NCBI GenBank assembly: GCA_963693315.1 | Contig: OY856186.1 | Span: 368,616,850-368,680,849, forward strand | Direction: 5' to 3' | From: Diogma glabrata | Taxonomy: Eukaryota > Arthropoda > Insecta > Diptera > Cylindrotomidae | Length of the DNA: 64,000 bases | Shown: in pieces, positions 51,033 through 62,445 of the stretch | How the letters are laid out: the number at the start of each line of letters is the position of its first letter | Position numbering within the stretch: position 1 is the stretch's first letter | Notes under the pieces: model-generated | The model's database searches: none | Told to the model about the DNA's origin: nothing | Seen by the model: the letters and a program-made list of their open reading frames with translations, nothing else | Made by a program: the position numbers and the translations under genes

Positions 51033-52456
51033 CTTTGGTCTAAAGACTAAAATATTATATTCTCTAGCCAAAAGTGAAATTCGTGCCCCACTTTTTTGAC
51101 ATTTCTACGTTTTAGGACCCACTGATTCTACAAAAGCAAAAAAAAATGTAAGTTTGTCTGCCGGCCGTCACAACCGACGAAATCTAGAAAACTGCTAGAC
51201 GGATTTCAAAAATTTGTTTTTCTAAGAATAGAATTACTCAATGGAAAGAGCCGAAGAGACGATGTATTCGATAACTGTACCGGAAAAGTGTCAAAAAAAT
51301 CGTCAGGTGTGTCAAAACAAGGAAATTTGTATAGTTTTTTCTTAAAAAACGTTCATTTTAAGTGATTACAAATAGAAACATTGAATTTGAAGAAAACTTC
51401 ATGGTCGGGATTGATATCTGAGACTGAAAACTAGATCATTGCATTATAAATTTGTCAAAAAAATGTGGTCAAGTGTTTCAAAAGAAAGATTTTTATTTAT
51501 TTTTTTACCCAATTTTTTGGAAAAAAACAAAATTAATTATTTTAATTAATTAATTTTATGACATGAAATTTTATTATTATTATGGAGAATTATGGTTTTT
51601 TTAAGTTTGTCAAAAAAATGTTGTCAAGTGTGTCAAAGAAAGAGTTTTATTTACTTATTTACCATTTTTTGGAATAAAAAATTACTTATTTGTATGACTT
51701 GAAATATATTTGTATGACATGAAATATATTTGTATGACATGAAATTTTATTATTATTATTGAGAATTATGTTATTATAAGTTTGTTACTATTTATTTTTT
51801 ATTTTTTTAGCCAATTTTTTAAGAAAAAAATTTAGTTGTTTTTATAACGTAAATGTAATTGAACATGGAAATTTTTTGAATATGTTATAGTTTTTGCAAT
51901 ATTTTAGGAATTTTGAAAAAATTGTATTTTTGTTTTTGTAATAATTTTTGCAATATTTTTAGAATTTTGGAAAAAGTTTGAATTTTTAAGAATTTTTGGA
52001 ATATTATTGGAATTTAGAAAAAGTTTGAATATTTGATTTTATACTATTTTTGGAATATTGAAAAAAGTTTCAATTTTTGATTTTGTTATAACTTTTGCAA
52101 TATTTTTAGAATTTTTGAAAAAAATTTTAATCTTTGTTTTTGTAATAATTTTTGGAATATATTTAGAATTTTGAAAAAAGTTTGATTTTATTTAATTTTT
52201 ACAATATTTTTGGAATTTTGAAAGAAATATGAATTTGTGATTTTGTAATATTTTCTCGAAACGTTAAATGGAGAGGTTTTTGAGTAGTTTGCTGAGTGTA
52301 TCATCTTTTCACTATATTATGTTAATTCATGATCGGTTATAATTTTCCGGCAACGTATTGATGTTTCGTGTTAGTATTGTAATTAATTTCTAAATAGAGA
52401 TAAAATGCTTGTACTTTTACAAAGAGTTTTATGTTTGATATACATCGCTGCCTAAG
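51033..52456 (-). repeat. DINE/Helentron-like repeat, copy 6
   Basis: It starts with the degraded hairpin GGTCTAAAGACT and has the GACGAAATCTAGAAAACTGC block, three minisatellite units (one with a TATTTGTATGACATGAAA triplication at 51685-51750), and the T-rich units. It ends after AACGTATTGATGTTTCGTGT. Only the last ~150 bases at the ATATGGAGGGG end are missing. Confidence 0.7.
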
Positions 52457-52475
52457 TTATTTATAAGTTAGTTAT

Positions 52476-53458
52476 AAAACCTCTCCATTTAGCGTTTAGA
52501 GAAAATATTTCAAAATCACAAATTCATATTTCTTTCAAAATGCCAAAAATATTGTAAAAATTAAATAAAATCAAAAACTGAAACTTTGTTCAAAATTCAA
52601 AAAATATATATAAAATTCAAATTTTTTTTTTCAAAATTCTAAAAATATTCCAAAAATTAGAATAAAATCTGATATTTAAACTTTTTCTAAATTCCAATAA
52701 TATTCCAAAAATTCAAATATTCTAAAAATATTGCAAAAACTATTACAAAATCAAAAATACAAACCTTTTTCAAAATTCCAAAAATATTTCAAAAACTATA
52801 ACAGATTCAAATATTTCTATGTCCAATTTCACTTTCAATTACATTTACGTCATAAAAACAGCTAAATTTTTTTTTACAAAAAATTGGCTAAAAAAATAAA
52901 TGAATCCATTTTTTGACACACTTAACAACATTTTTTTGACAAACTTATAATGCCATAATTCTCTATAATAATAATAAAATTTTATTTCAAACAAATAATT
53001 AATTTTAATTTTTTTCCAAAAAATTGGGTAAATAAATAAATATAAATCTTTCTTTTGACACACTTGACAACATTTTTTTGACAAAATTATAATGCAATAA
53101 TCTAGTTTTTGATCTCACATGTTAATCCCTACCATCAAGATTTCTCAAATTCAATCTTCCTACTCGTAATCACTTAAAATGAACGTTTTTAAGCCAAAAA
53201 TATGAAAATTTGCTATGTCAAAAATATGATGATTTTTTTGACACACTTCCAGTACAGTTATTGAACACAGCGTCCTTTCGGACCGGTCCCTTGAGTATAC
53301 CTATTTAAAAAAAAATTGAAATCTGGCAGACAGACATACATTTTTTTTTTGCTTTTTTAGAATCAGTCGGGGGGGGGGGGGGGGTTAAGAAAAAAGTGGG
53401 GGTAAGAATTTCACTTTCGGCTCATGAATGTAATACTTAGGTCTTTCAGACAGAAGTA
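52476..53458 (+). repeat. DINE/Helentron-like repeat, copy 7
   Basis: Inverted relative to copy 6 and almost touching it. It starts at the CCTCTCCATTTAGCGTTTAG block, has two minisatellite units and ends with the hairpin GGTCTTTCAGAC and AGAAGTAAC. A run of 16 G at 53369-53384 replaces the GTAGGTCCTAAAACG block. Confidence 0.7.
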
Positions 53459-53639
53459 ACATCCTGAATATATATTTGCAGATAACAAAATAACACGCAA
53501 CTGGAAATTGTAGCATTATCTAAAATAAAATTAAACTGCATAGTCTATGATAGATTAGGTAAATAAACAAATTAAAAAGAATAGATTTAAAACCTATGTG
53601 TAAAACCTTTGGGGTGAAGTGAAATATTATTGACTATTA

Positions 53640-54035
53640 CTCCGGTCTGAAAGACCTAAGTATTGCATTCCTGAGCCAAAAGTGATATTTTTTCCCCCAC
53701 TTTTTTGGCATTTCTCGACGTTTCCTCTCGATTTCCCGTCATTACCCACAAAATCTAGAAAACCGCTGGAGGAATTTCAAAATTTTTTTTTTAAATAGGT
53801 TTACTCAAACGACAGGTCCAAAATGTCGCTGTCTTCAATAACTGTACTGGAAGTGTGTCAAAAAAATCATTATGTGTGTCAAAAATAGCAAATTTTCATA
53901 TTTTTGGCTTAAAAAACGTTCATTTTAAGAGAGTACGAGTAGGGATTTGGATTTGGATTTGGAGAAATCTTGATAGTAGGGATTGGTATGTGAGATCAAA
54001 AACTAGATTATTGGATTATAAGTTTGTCAAAATAA
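53640..54035 (-). repeat. DINE/Helentron-like repeat, copy 8 (terminal part)
   Basis: Begins with the perfect hairpin GGTCTGAAAGACC at 53643-53655. It is followed by the conserved terminal blocks up to GTTTGTCAAAATAATGTT, where it breaks off. It is inverted relative to copy 7. Confidence 0.7.
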
Positions 54036-54044
54036 TGTTAATAG

Positions 54045-54190
54045 CTGTAAGCTATGCCGGTTCGAGGCCAAAATCGTGGGTCATTTCTTATGAAGGTCTC
54101 AATTTGTCAATTTTGACCCCAGATGGTGGGGGATCCAGGGCAAAATCGTGCGTTATTTCTTATATGAAGATCTCAAATTGTAAATTTTGA
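54045..54190 (+). repeat. Two-unit tandem repeat, ~73 bp
   Basis: CAAAATCGTGGGTCATTTCT and CAAAATCGTGCGTTATTTCT head two units that each end TTTTGACC.CAGATG. Confidence 0.7.
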
Positions 54191-54439
54191 CCTCAGATGA
54201 TATCATGAGAAAATGTGTAAAAGAAAATAGAAGAGAAGTGTCAAATTATCTATTTATTAATGTGAGACGTCATAAGAAAGTGTATAAAAGAAAATTGGAG
54301 AGGAAGGAGGGGAAAGTAATTGTATGTATAATAAATAACTATCTCCGTTGTGTTGTATAATTAAATAAAATTTCATTCGTTTAAGCGAAAGAAAATTTAA
54401 ACGAAAAAGACGAATTGAGGTATTAGGAATTTGTTTTCA

Positions 54440-55185
54440 AGCGTGACGTCAATTTCACCTTTCATACAAATTCTGATTATTAGTAAGAATTTAAGATGTC
54501 ATCAATTTGTGTTTATTTATTAAAGATAAATAAAAAAACTGAAAACGCATATAATGTTTTAATTTTTGTTTTGTTTTTGATTCTAACAGTTTTCACATAA
54601 AAATGTGTAGTTGATTAGTTTTTTTGATTAAAAACATGATGAAACAGGTTGAGGTGTGAAATGTACGACGTCTTTATAAAAGTAATTGATCTATTTTATT
54701 TAAGACGTCAAGTAATTAAAAAAATTATACATAAGACAAGAAAATATCTTGGCTAAAAAATTTTGTTATCTGTGTGAATTATAAATTATGTGAATGTTGA
54801 TGTTATTTTGTTGGTTGTGTGTATGTATTTCTGAGTAAATCTAAAATAAAATTACTGTAATTAAATGGTTTTGATAATTGTTTCTGTAGTTTTTATTTGT
54901 AGCAAAATTTAGTAAAGTAAAATTATTTTTTAAATAATTATCCCTTTGTGTTTCGTTCATTCATGCGTGACGTCATAAGAAAGTGAATAATTTATCTTTA
55001 TTTATTAAAGAAAAAGAAAATATTTGTAAACTATATAAATTGGAAACATTGATTTGTTTTCAAGTTTAAGATTTCATAGATTTCAAAGTGGAAATGTAAA
55101 GTTGTTAGTTTTTTAAATGGTTGATAATACTTAAAAAATGATGAGAGATGTTGGGGTGCCAAAGGTACTGACGTCTTCATAAAAA
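54440..55185 (+). repeat. Diverged duplication with CRE-like GACGTC sites
   Basis: The block TGACGTCA ... GACGTCTTTATAAAAGTA (54444-54685) is repeated, diverged, as TGACGTCA ... GACGTCTTCATAAAAAGTA (54968-55189), offset about 505-525 bp. Both contain TTTTCAAG, GATTTAAGAT-like and GATGA.A...GTTGGGGTG-like words. The origin is unknown. Confidence 0.5.
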
Positions 55186-55188
55186 GTA

Positions 55189-55637
55189 CACTGAAAAAAA
55201 CATGTCCAAATTCCAATCGAAATGCAATTGTCTCAACCTCACCGTGCGGTCACATATGGCGAATCAAACTACGAAATTGCTTCAACAACTGTACAATTAT
55301 TAATCGATGAAGTTGAGACAATCACACGAAATATTTATGTGAAAATAAAATATAGTTCAATTAATCTTAAATACTTAAACTTTAAAGTAAAAAATTCATG
55401 ATATAAGGCCAAAGAAAATTTTTTTCAGGGAAATAGTTATTATCTTTATTCAACTACTGCTATATTGGATATAACACTTTATATTTTAAATAAACCTCAA
55501 TCTGTTGTTAGGAAAATGTTATCGTGTAGTTGTCCCAATCACAGTGAAATTGTTTGCAAATAATTTTTCTTTGCATGAATAATCAACTGCCAACTTCGAG
55601 ATGAGGTTGTCATGAACTTCAATTTTTTTTTTCAGTG
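55189..55637. mobile_element. MITE, 449 bp, TA target duplication
   Basis: TIRs CACTGAAAAAAA and TTTTTTTTTCAGTG flanked by TA on both sides (55187-55188, 55638-55639), as in Tc1/mariner-type MITEs. An internal pair, ATTGTCTCAACCTCA and TGAAGTTGAGACAAT, forms a second inverted repeat. No transposase. A diverged copy lies at 31610-31830. Confidence 0.7.
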
Positions 55638-55830
55638 TAATGATTGATTCAGTTTGATTTATTCGTTGGAATATTTCAGTTTTAATTTATGTTTATTGTT
55701 ATATTAGTTTTGTGAATGTGAATACTGAATGTTATTTTATATTTTACCGTTGTGAATATCGTATGTCAAAATCAAATACTACATATTACAAATTGCCAAT
55801 TGTTACATAGGAAAAATTAAAAAAATAAAA

Positions 55831-56842
55831 AAATTAAAAATTAAAAATTAAAAATTAAAAATTAAAAATTAAAAATTAAAAATTAAAAATTAAAAATTAA
55901 AAATTAAAAATTAAAAATTAAAAATTAAAAATTAAAAATTAAAAATTAAAAATTAAAAATTAAAAATTAAAAATTAAAAATTAAAAATTAAAAATTAAAA
56001 ATTAAAAATTAAAAATAAAAATTAGAAATTAAAAATTAAAAATTAAAAATTAAAAATTAAAAATTAAAAATTAAAAATTAAAAATTAAAAATTAAAAATT
56101 AAAAATTAAAAATTAAAAATTAAAAATTAAAACTTAAAAATTAAAAATTAAAAATTAAAAATTAAAAATTAAAAATTAAAAATTAAAAATTAAAAATTAA
56201 AAATTAAAAATTAAAAATTTAAAAATTAAAAATTAAAAATTAAAAATTAAAAATTAAAAATTAAAAATTAAAAATTAAAAATTAAAAATTAAAAATTAAA
56301 AATTAAAAATTAAAAATTAAAAATTAAAAATTAAAAATTAAAAATTAAAAATTAAAAATTAAAAATTAAAAATTAAAAATTAAAAATTAAAAATTAAAAA
56401 TTAAAAATTAAAAATTAAAAATTAAAAATTAAAAATTAAAAATTAAAAATTAAAAATTAAAAATTAAAAATTAAAAATTAAAAATTAAAAATTAAAAATT
56501 AAAAATTAAAAATTAAAAATTAAAAATTAAAAATTAAAAATTAAAAATTAAAAATTAAAAATTAAAAATTAAAAATTAAAAATTAAAAATTAAAAATTAA
56601 AAATTAAAAATTAAAAATTAAAAATTAAAAATTAAAAATTAAAAATTAAAAATTAAAAATTAAAAATTAAAAATTAAAAATTAAAAATTAAAAATTAAAA
56701 ATTAAAAATTAAAAATTAAAAATTAAAAATTAAAAATTAAAAATTAAAAATTAAAAATTAAAAATTAAAAATTAAAAATTAAAAATTAAAAATTAAAAAT
56801 TAAAAATTAAAAATTAAAAATTAAAAATTAAAAATTAAAAAT
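55831..56842. repeat. AAAAATT heptamer array, ~1.0 kb
   Basis: About 145 tandem copies of AAAAATT, with only a few deviations (near 56011-56025, 56132 and 56218). Degenerate A/T sequence flanks it to 55810 and 56890. Confidence 0.98.
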
Positions 56843-56890
56843 ATTAAAAAAATTGAAAAATTAAAACAATTAAAAAAATTAAAAAATTAA

Positions 56891-57664
56891 ATCAAATCAA
56901 AACTTGCAGTCACTAATATAGCTCTTTCTCCAGCCAATTCCCAAATTTTTCCTATTTAGATTCCCTTTCTCGAACAAAATTCTTTGGTTCCAAACCAGTT
57001 ATTCCTTAATTCTTTATCCAAATTAATTCATCCTCCTCAAATTCCCTTTCTCAAACAAAATCTTCTATAGCAATTCCTTTTTTAAATAACCGTATTATTT
57101 ATTTCACCGTTATTAATCTTGTCACATTAAAGCATATAATTCAATGATTTTTATGTTGATTTTCAGTTAAATGATGGTTTATTAGTTGTTCTATTCATTT
57201 AAAACAAAATCAATTACTTCTTAAGAGCACCATTAGATTAAAACAGTATACCAATTTTTATAAATGCAATAATTGTTCTTAATTATTTGGCGGATGGTGG
57301 ATTTATCACAAGAAAAAAAATTGGACTTTTAATTAATTTTTCTTATATAAACTTTTTGTTTTAACAACCATGGATTCATGAACAAAATTCAACTCTGATC
57401 ACATTGAAAATTAAAAGCGATCTAAAATTACATCCATTCCAATTCTTTTTTTTCCTGTCGTTTTCTCTTCGTTAATTTACGAGCTTCGTTTAATAATAAC
57501 AACGGGTGGTACTTTAAATTGTAATACATGTAATACATTTTTACTAAAAATTATTGTTATATGTTTCTTAATTGATTTCGTACATTATTACAATTATTAA
57601 TTAAATATTAATTAATAACGTAAATATGCAAAGATATATAATCGTAACATGCAAATAAATACTG
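56891..57664. other. No feature seen
   Basis: AT-rich; a diverged duplication around AATTCCC.TTTCTC.AACAAAAT occurs at 56960-56980 and 57041-57060. Confidence 0.4.
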
Positions 57665-57786
57665 TTAAGTTGTTAGAAAATTGGCAGAGATCTCTTTAGA
57701 TCTGAACAATATGTTTGTAAACTTTTTTTCTATTTTCACATTTTTGCAGATCTGAAGAGATCTCTGCCAATTTTCTAACAACTTAA
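57665..57786. repeat. Inverted repeat with 40-bp arms
   Basis: TTAAGTTGTTAGAAAATTGG and the following CAGAGATCTCTTTAGATCTG pair with their complements at 57747-57786 with one mismatch; the loop is 42 bases. AGATCT-rich sequence continues to 57880. Confidence 0.85.
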
Positions 57787-57939
57787 ATTTTTTGCAAATT
57801 TCATTTTTTTGACTCAAAACAAAGACCTCATTAGATCTAATTTGATCAAAAGAGATTAAATCAGATCTTTTTAGATCTCTCTATTTTTTCCCGGGTTGTA
57901 ACCATAAGATTGTTTATCAAAGCAAGCACTGATTTTCGC

Positions 57940-58050
57940 TTTCGAAATAGTTCTTCGGACATGCCATCAACACTTTGTGCCTTGAATTTCTTAAGCTTGG
58001 TGATAACAGCATTAACTGCATCTACTGTGAGTAAGGGACAAAGACCTGCT
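57940..58050 (-). pseudogene. Short LINE RT remnant
   Basis: The minus strand reads LTVDAVNAVITKLKKFKAQS followed by VDGMSEEL. It resembles the block AI..LK..KAPGxDGIPxEL before the RT palm of many LINEs. Only this piece is recognisable. Confidence 0.5.
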
Positions 58051-58975
58051 CACGTAACGGAGCTGTGACTGAAATAGGGTTAATTCCCTTCGTTTTGTTT
58101 AATATGTTTTAAAAATGGGGTCGCTATACCACTATCTAGTACAACGCGTTCAATCATGTTGAGTGCGTTATTTGCATATCTAATGGTAGTAGACCTTCCG
58201 TGAAAATATTCTTTTATATTGCATTACCTTCCATGTCATACTTTATTATGTTGCGTATGATAGAGTTGGGCAAAAACTAATCGATTGTATCATATCATGA
58301 AACCATTAATCAATGTCAAAGTAATTTGATTTCATTACCGTCCAATTTTTCCTGATGTTCTTGATCATAAAAGTTACGATGTAAGTTTTTCAACAGTTAC
58401 AGTTGTTTTTGATCTATAAGTCATTTAAATGTCCTTGCATGGAATGCTGTTCTTACATTTGGGTGTAGTGTAGCATACTCGGTAACCAACTTGAAATTTC
58501 AATTGATCTTGTCCATCAGAAAGTCGTTGAAATTGATCGACAGTTTAAATCTTACTAACGTTTCGTTATAGATCTTACTAACTAGCTAGACTCAGTATAG
58601 AAAAAAGGTCGTTGATGTGACGATATTCTACCAATATATTATGGATGCGCATTTTCTGAGAAGATTAAAACAATCTTACCCATGTCCGCTATACGAAAAT
58701 TAGCTATGCTCAACCCATTCACGATTCATATAACAACTTTTAAATTGTCACATTTTAGTATAATTTTTTCAACAAAGTTTCAAATGTTTGGAATTCTTGC
58801 TGATAATTTTAACCCACCGTTCTTTAAAGTTAATGTCGCCAAATTCCTTAAAGAAATATAGCTATTTAACCCAACCTTTAGTTGCCACAGTATACTCGAT
58901 TGTTCAGAGAGGTTAATTTAACACATTAATTATCGCTAAACACGACACATTTTTATTGTTGATATATCAAATTTA
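58051..58975. other. No clear feature
   Basis: Moderate complexity; may be the rest of the decayed LINE, but no domain is named. Confidence 0.3.
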
Positions 58976-58977
58976 AT

Positions 58978-60497
58978 TATGAAATATAGAGGGGTGAAAT
59001 CTCAAGGCTCTGAGATATCAAGACTTCGGTCTGGTTAAGGATTTTGATATAGTTTTCGCAAAAAACTTTTATGAGGACATGGTTTTTAGTTTTGAGCAGT
59101 GATGTATATCAAACATAACTTTTTGTTAAAGTACATGTATTTTTTATCTCTGTTTAGATATGTATTACAAAACTAACACGAAACATCAATACGTTGCCGG
59201 AAAATTATAACAGATCATAAATTAACATAATTTAGTGAAAAGATGATACAATCGGCAAACTACTCAAAAACCTCTGCATCTAGCGTTTAGAGAAAATATT
59301 TCAAAATCACAAATTCATATTTCTTTCAAAATTTCAAAAATATTATAAAAATTAAACAAAATTAAAAATTCAAACTATTTTCAAACAAAATTGTAAAAAA
59401 ATTTCAAAAATTATTACAAAATCCGAGATTAAAACTTTTTGTCAAAAATTAAAAAAAAATATTTAATAAAATATAACAAAATCAAAAATTGTAACTTTTT
59501 CCAAAATTATAAAAATTATAATAAAATCAAAATTTTAAAATTTTTCAAAATTCTAAATATATTCCAAAAATTCTTACAAAACCAAAAATACCAAAACCTT
59601 GTTCTAAATTCTAAAAATATATATAAAATTGAAAAATTCTATTTTATTTTACAATATTCTAAAAATATTCCAAAAATTAGAATAAAATCAAAAATTTAAA
59701 CTTTTTCTAAATTCTAATAATATTCCAAAAATTCTTAAAAATTCAAAAATTCAAACTTTTTCCAAAACTGAAACTTTTTCCAAAATTATAAAAATTATAA
59801 TAAAATCAATAATTTAAAATTTTCAAAATTCTAAAAATATTCCAAAAATTCTTAAAAAATCAAAAATTGAAACTTTTTCAAAATTCCAAAAATATTTCAA
59901 AAACTATAACAAATTCAAAAATTTCAATTTTCAATTATATTTACGTGTAAACAAACAGCTAAATTTTTTTTTATCTAAAAAAATTATCCAAAATAATGAA
60001 TGAAATCATTTTTTGACACACTTGACAATATTTTTTGACAAACTTATAATGCCATAATTCACAATAATAATAATAAAATTTCATGTCATACAAATAATTA
60101 GTTTTATTTTTTTTTCAAAAAATTGGGTAAAAAATAAATAAAAATCTTTCTTTTGACACACTTGACAACAATTTTTTGACAGACAAATAATCTAGTTTTT
60201 GATCTCACATACCAATCCCGACCATCCAGATTCCTCTACATTCTTTGTTCCAACTCATTATCACTTAAAATGAACGTTTTTTAAGCAAAATATATGCAAA
60301 TTTCCTTGTTTTGACACACATGACGATTTTTTGACACATTTCCGGTACAGTTATCGAACCATTTGTCCTTTCAGCTCTTCCCATTGAGTAAACCTATTTT
60401 AAGAAAATAACAATTTTTGAAATCCGTCCAGCGGTTTTCTAGATTTCGTAGGTTGTTACGGCTGGACGGCCGGCCGACAGACAGACATACATTTTTG
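58978..60497 (+). repeat. DINE/Helentron-like repeat, copy 9
   Basis: It starts ATATAGAGGGGTGAAATCTC with the TCTGAGAT stem and has all internal blocks. It ends in GGACGGCCGGCCGACAGACA and GACATACATTTTT. The terminal hairpin and the ~100 bases before it are missing. Confidence 0.7.
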
Positions 60498-62325
60498 AAG
60501 CCATAAGCTTTGAACATATAAGCCTATTTGAACACATAAGACTATCTGATGTCCAAAATATAATACAATAAGTTGGATTAAGTAGAACTGGTTCAGCGAA
60601 GTTTAAAAGGAAAATCAATATTTTCTGTCTTGTTGTAAAAAGTTCGTTAGCAAAAACTTAAAAAGTCAACACACATCCTCCAGAATAATTATGCATGAAG
60701 ACATTCAAGAGATTTTGCAAAAACAAAATGTGAACCTACAAACACTCGAAACATAACAAAAATAAAATCATCCTACATTTCCGTTTCAAGTTTTATTTTG
60801 AAAAAATTTTCTACCGTCCATGAAAAAGTATTCAGGCCAAAATTTCACAAACGTATGATTTTCTTCGTTTTCATTTTTTTTCTCATTCAATTGAAATTTG
60901 TTCTTTGCTTTTTCTCTTTAAACTCTTAAGAAAATTTAAATTCATTCGAGAAAAAAAAAGTACGGAAAAACCAGAGGCAAAAAAAAAAGAAAATCAAAAA
61001 TTTTTTTTTTATTTCTTATTCGATGGTTTTTCTTTTACGTCTTACAGTAGAAAAAAAAATCTTTAATTTTAATCTTAAGCAAATAATTTTTTTTTCCTTA
61101 TATTTCTTTATAATAATAATCTTGAGTTTGCAAAAGTTACTTTTTATTGTTTTTTTTATGTTTTTTATTTTTAATGTTTAAGTTTATTTTGAGTTTTTAT
61201 GGGTTTTTCATTTCTCCAGAGAGGATTAAAAATAAATTTGAATTAAACTGATATTATATTAATTATAAATGAGGATTTACTGTGATGATTTTAGTTAATT
61301 TTACTTAATTTTATTTTGGTTTTTAATTTTTAAATTAGAATAGATCAGTTGAGATTTTTAATGGATCTTAAGGGTTGATATAATCAATCCTAAGTGTCTA
61401 TGGATGATTTAAAAACAAGTTAGTTTTTATTAATTACGAGAATCACTTTTAAATTGTGTAAAAAAATATGAGTATTGATAGGAATAATTTTTAAAATAGG
61501 CATATGTTTTATTGGTGTGTTGTGCGGGATGGAAAATCTTCCATATTAATTTTCCTTCCATTCGTCACATTGCCAATTTCTCCTAGTATCTAATCGTTTC
61601 TAAAAATAGTTTCTAATTATTCTTCTAAATTCTAATGACCGTCTCCAAAATTTGTTTCAAGTTTATTTGTTTTACTAAATAATTGGTTGGCATTTTACAA
61701 TCCAAGAAATCCAATGCAAGTATAATTTGTATCGTTTAACGTTGCAAATTTTATAACACCAAACTAATGTAAATAAACTAATTGAAGACACGTGAATTAT
61801 GAATTACAATAATTAATGTGTCGATATTAAGTTTATTAACCTTGGTGTGTATATTGCATTGAATTTTCTTTGATTTGGTAATTTGAAAACAAATCAAGTT
61901 ACAAATAAATTCTATAATTTTAATGAATTGGCGAAAACTTTTGGCTGTCGAGGAATGAATCTTGAAGTGGACAGATGTTCCGCTTAGATTCGATTTTGTT
62001 TTAGTTAAGTTCTGTTTGGGTTAAAGTAAGGTTTTGTTGAGTTAAAGTCATTAAAGTTAAGTTTTGTGTAGTCATTGTGATTATGAGTTTGATGTAGTGA
62101 TTACTAAAGTGACAAATGTGCTATTAACAGTTATTGAATATTCAAAAAAATTATTGAGTTGAAAATTAAAATAATTCACAGTTGTCGTGTCGTGTTTGTG
62201 ACAAATAATGAATAATACCATATAGATTTAAATATAGATTCTGGTGAAAAGTCATAACCGAAAAGCACACAAAACTGAAAAGCCCAGTATCTAAGAAAAA
62301 CTAATTTCTACTTTAGAATTTAATT
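60498..62325. other. No clear feature
   Basis: AT-rich. Degenerate GTTAAGTT(C/T)TGT-type words recur at 62000-62075. No coding or mobile-element signal was recognised. Confidence 0.35.
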
Positions 62326-62329
62326 TTAA

Positions 62330-62445
62330 AATCTTACAATGTAAGAAAACAACTTAAGTTATATAAGAACTTGTAACACGCACCCTCAAGAGATAATAAA
62401 TAAAATAAAAATTTAATCAAATAACCTGGTGTTGTGTTATACACT
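62330..62445 (+). other. LTR-like fragment (uncertain)
   Basis: TATATAAGAAC, AATAAATAAA and then CCTGGTGTTGTG within 80 bases resemble a promoter, poly(A) signal and primer-site order. The borders are not defined. Confidence 0.2.

Noticed and set aside
55831..56842. AAAAATT array as a telomere or CRISPR-like array
   Set aside because: A 7-bp pure repeat without spacers cannot be CRISPR. It does not match the insect TTAGG telomere and lies inside gene-bearing DNA.
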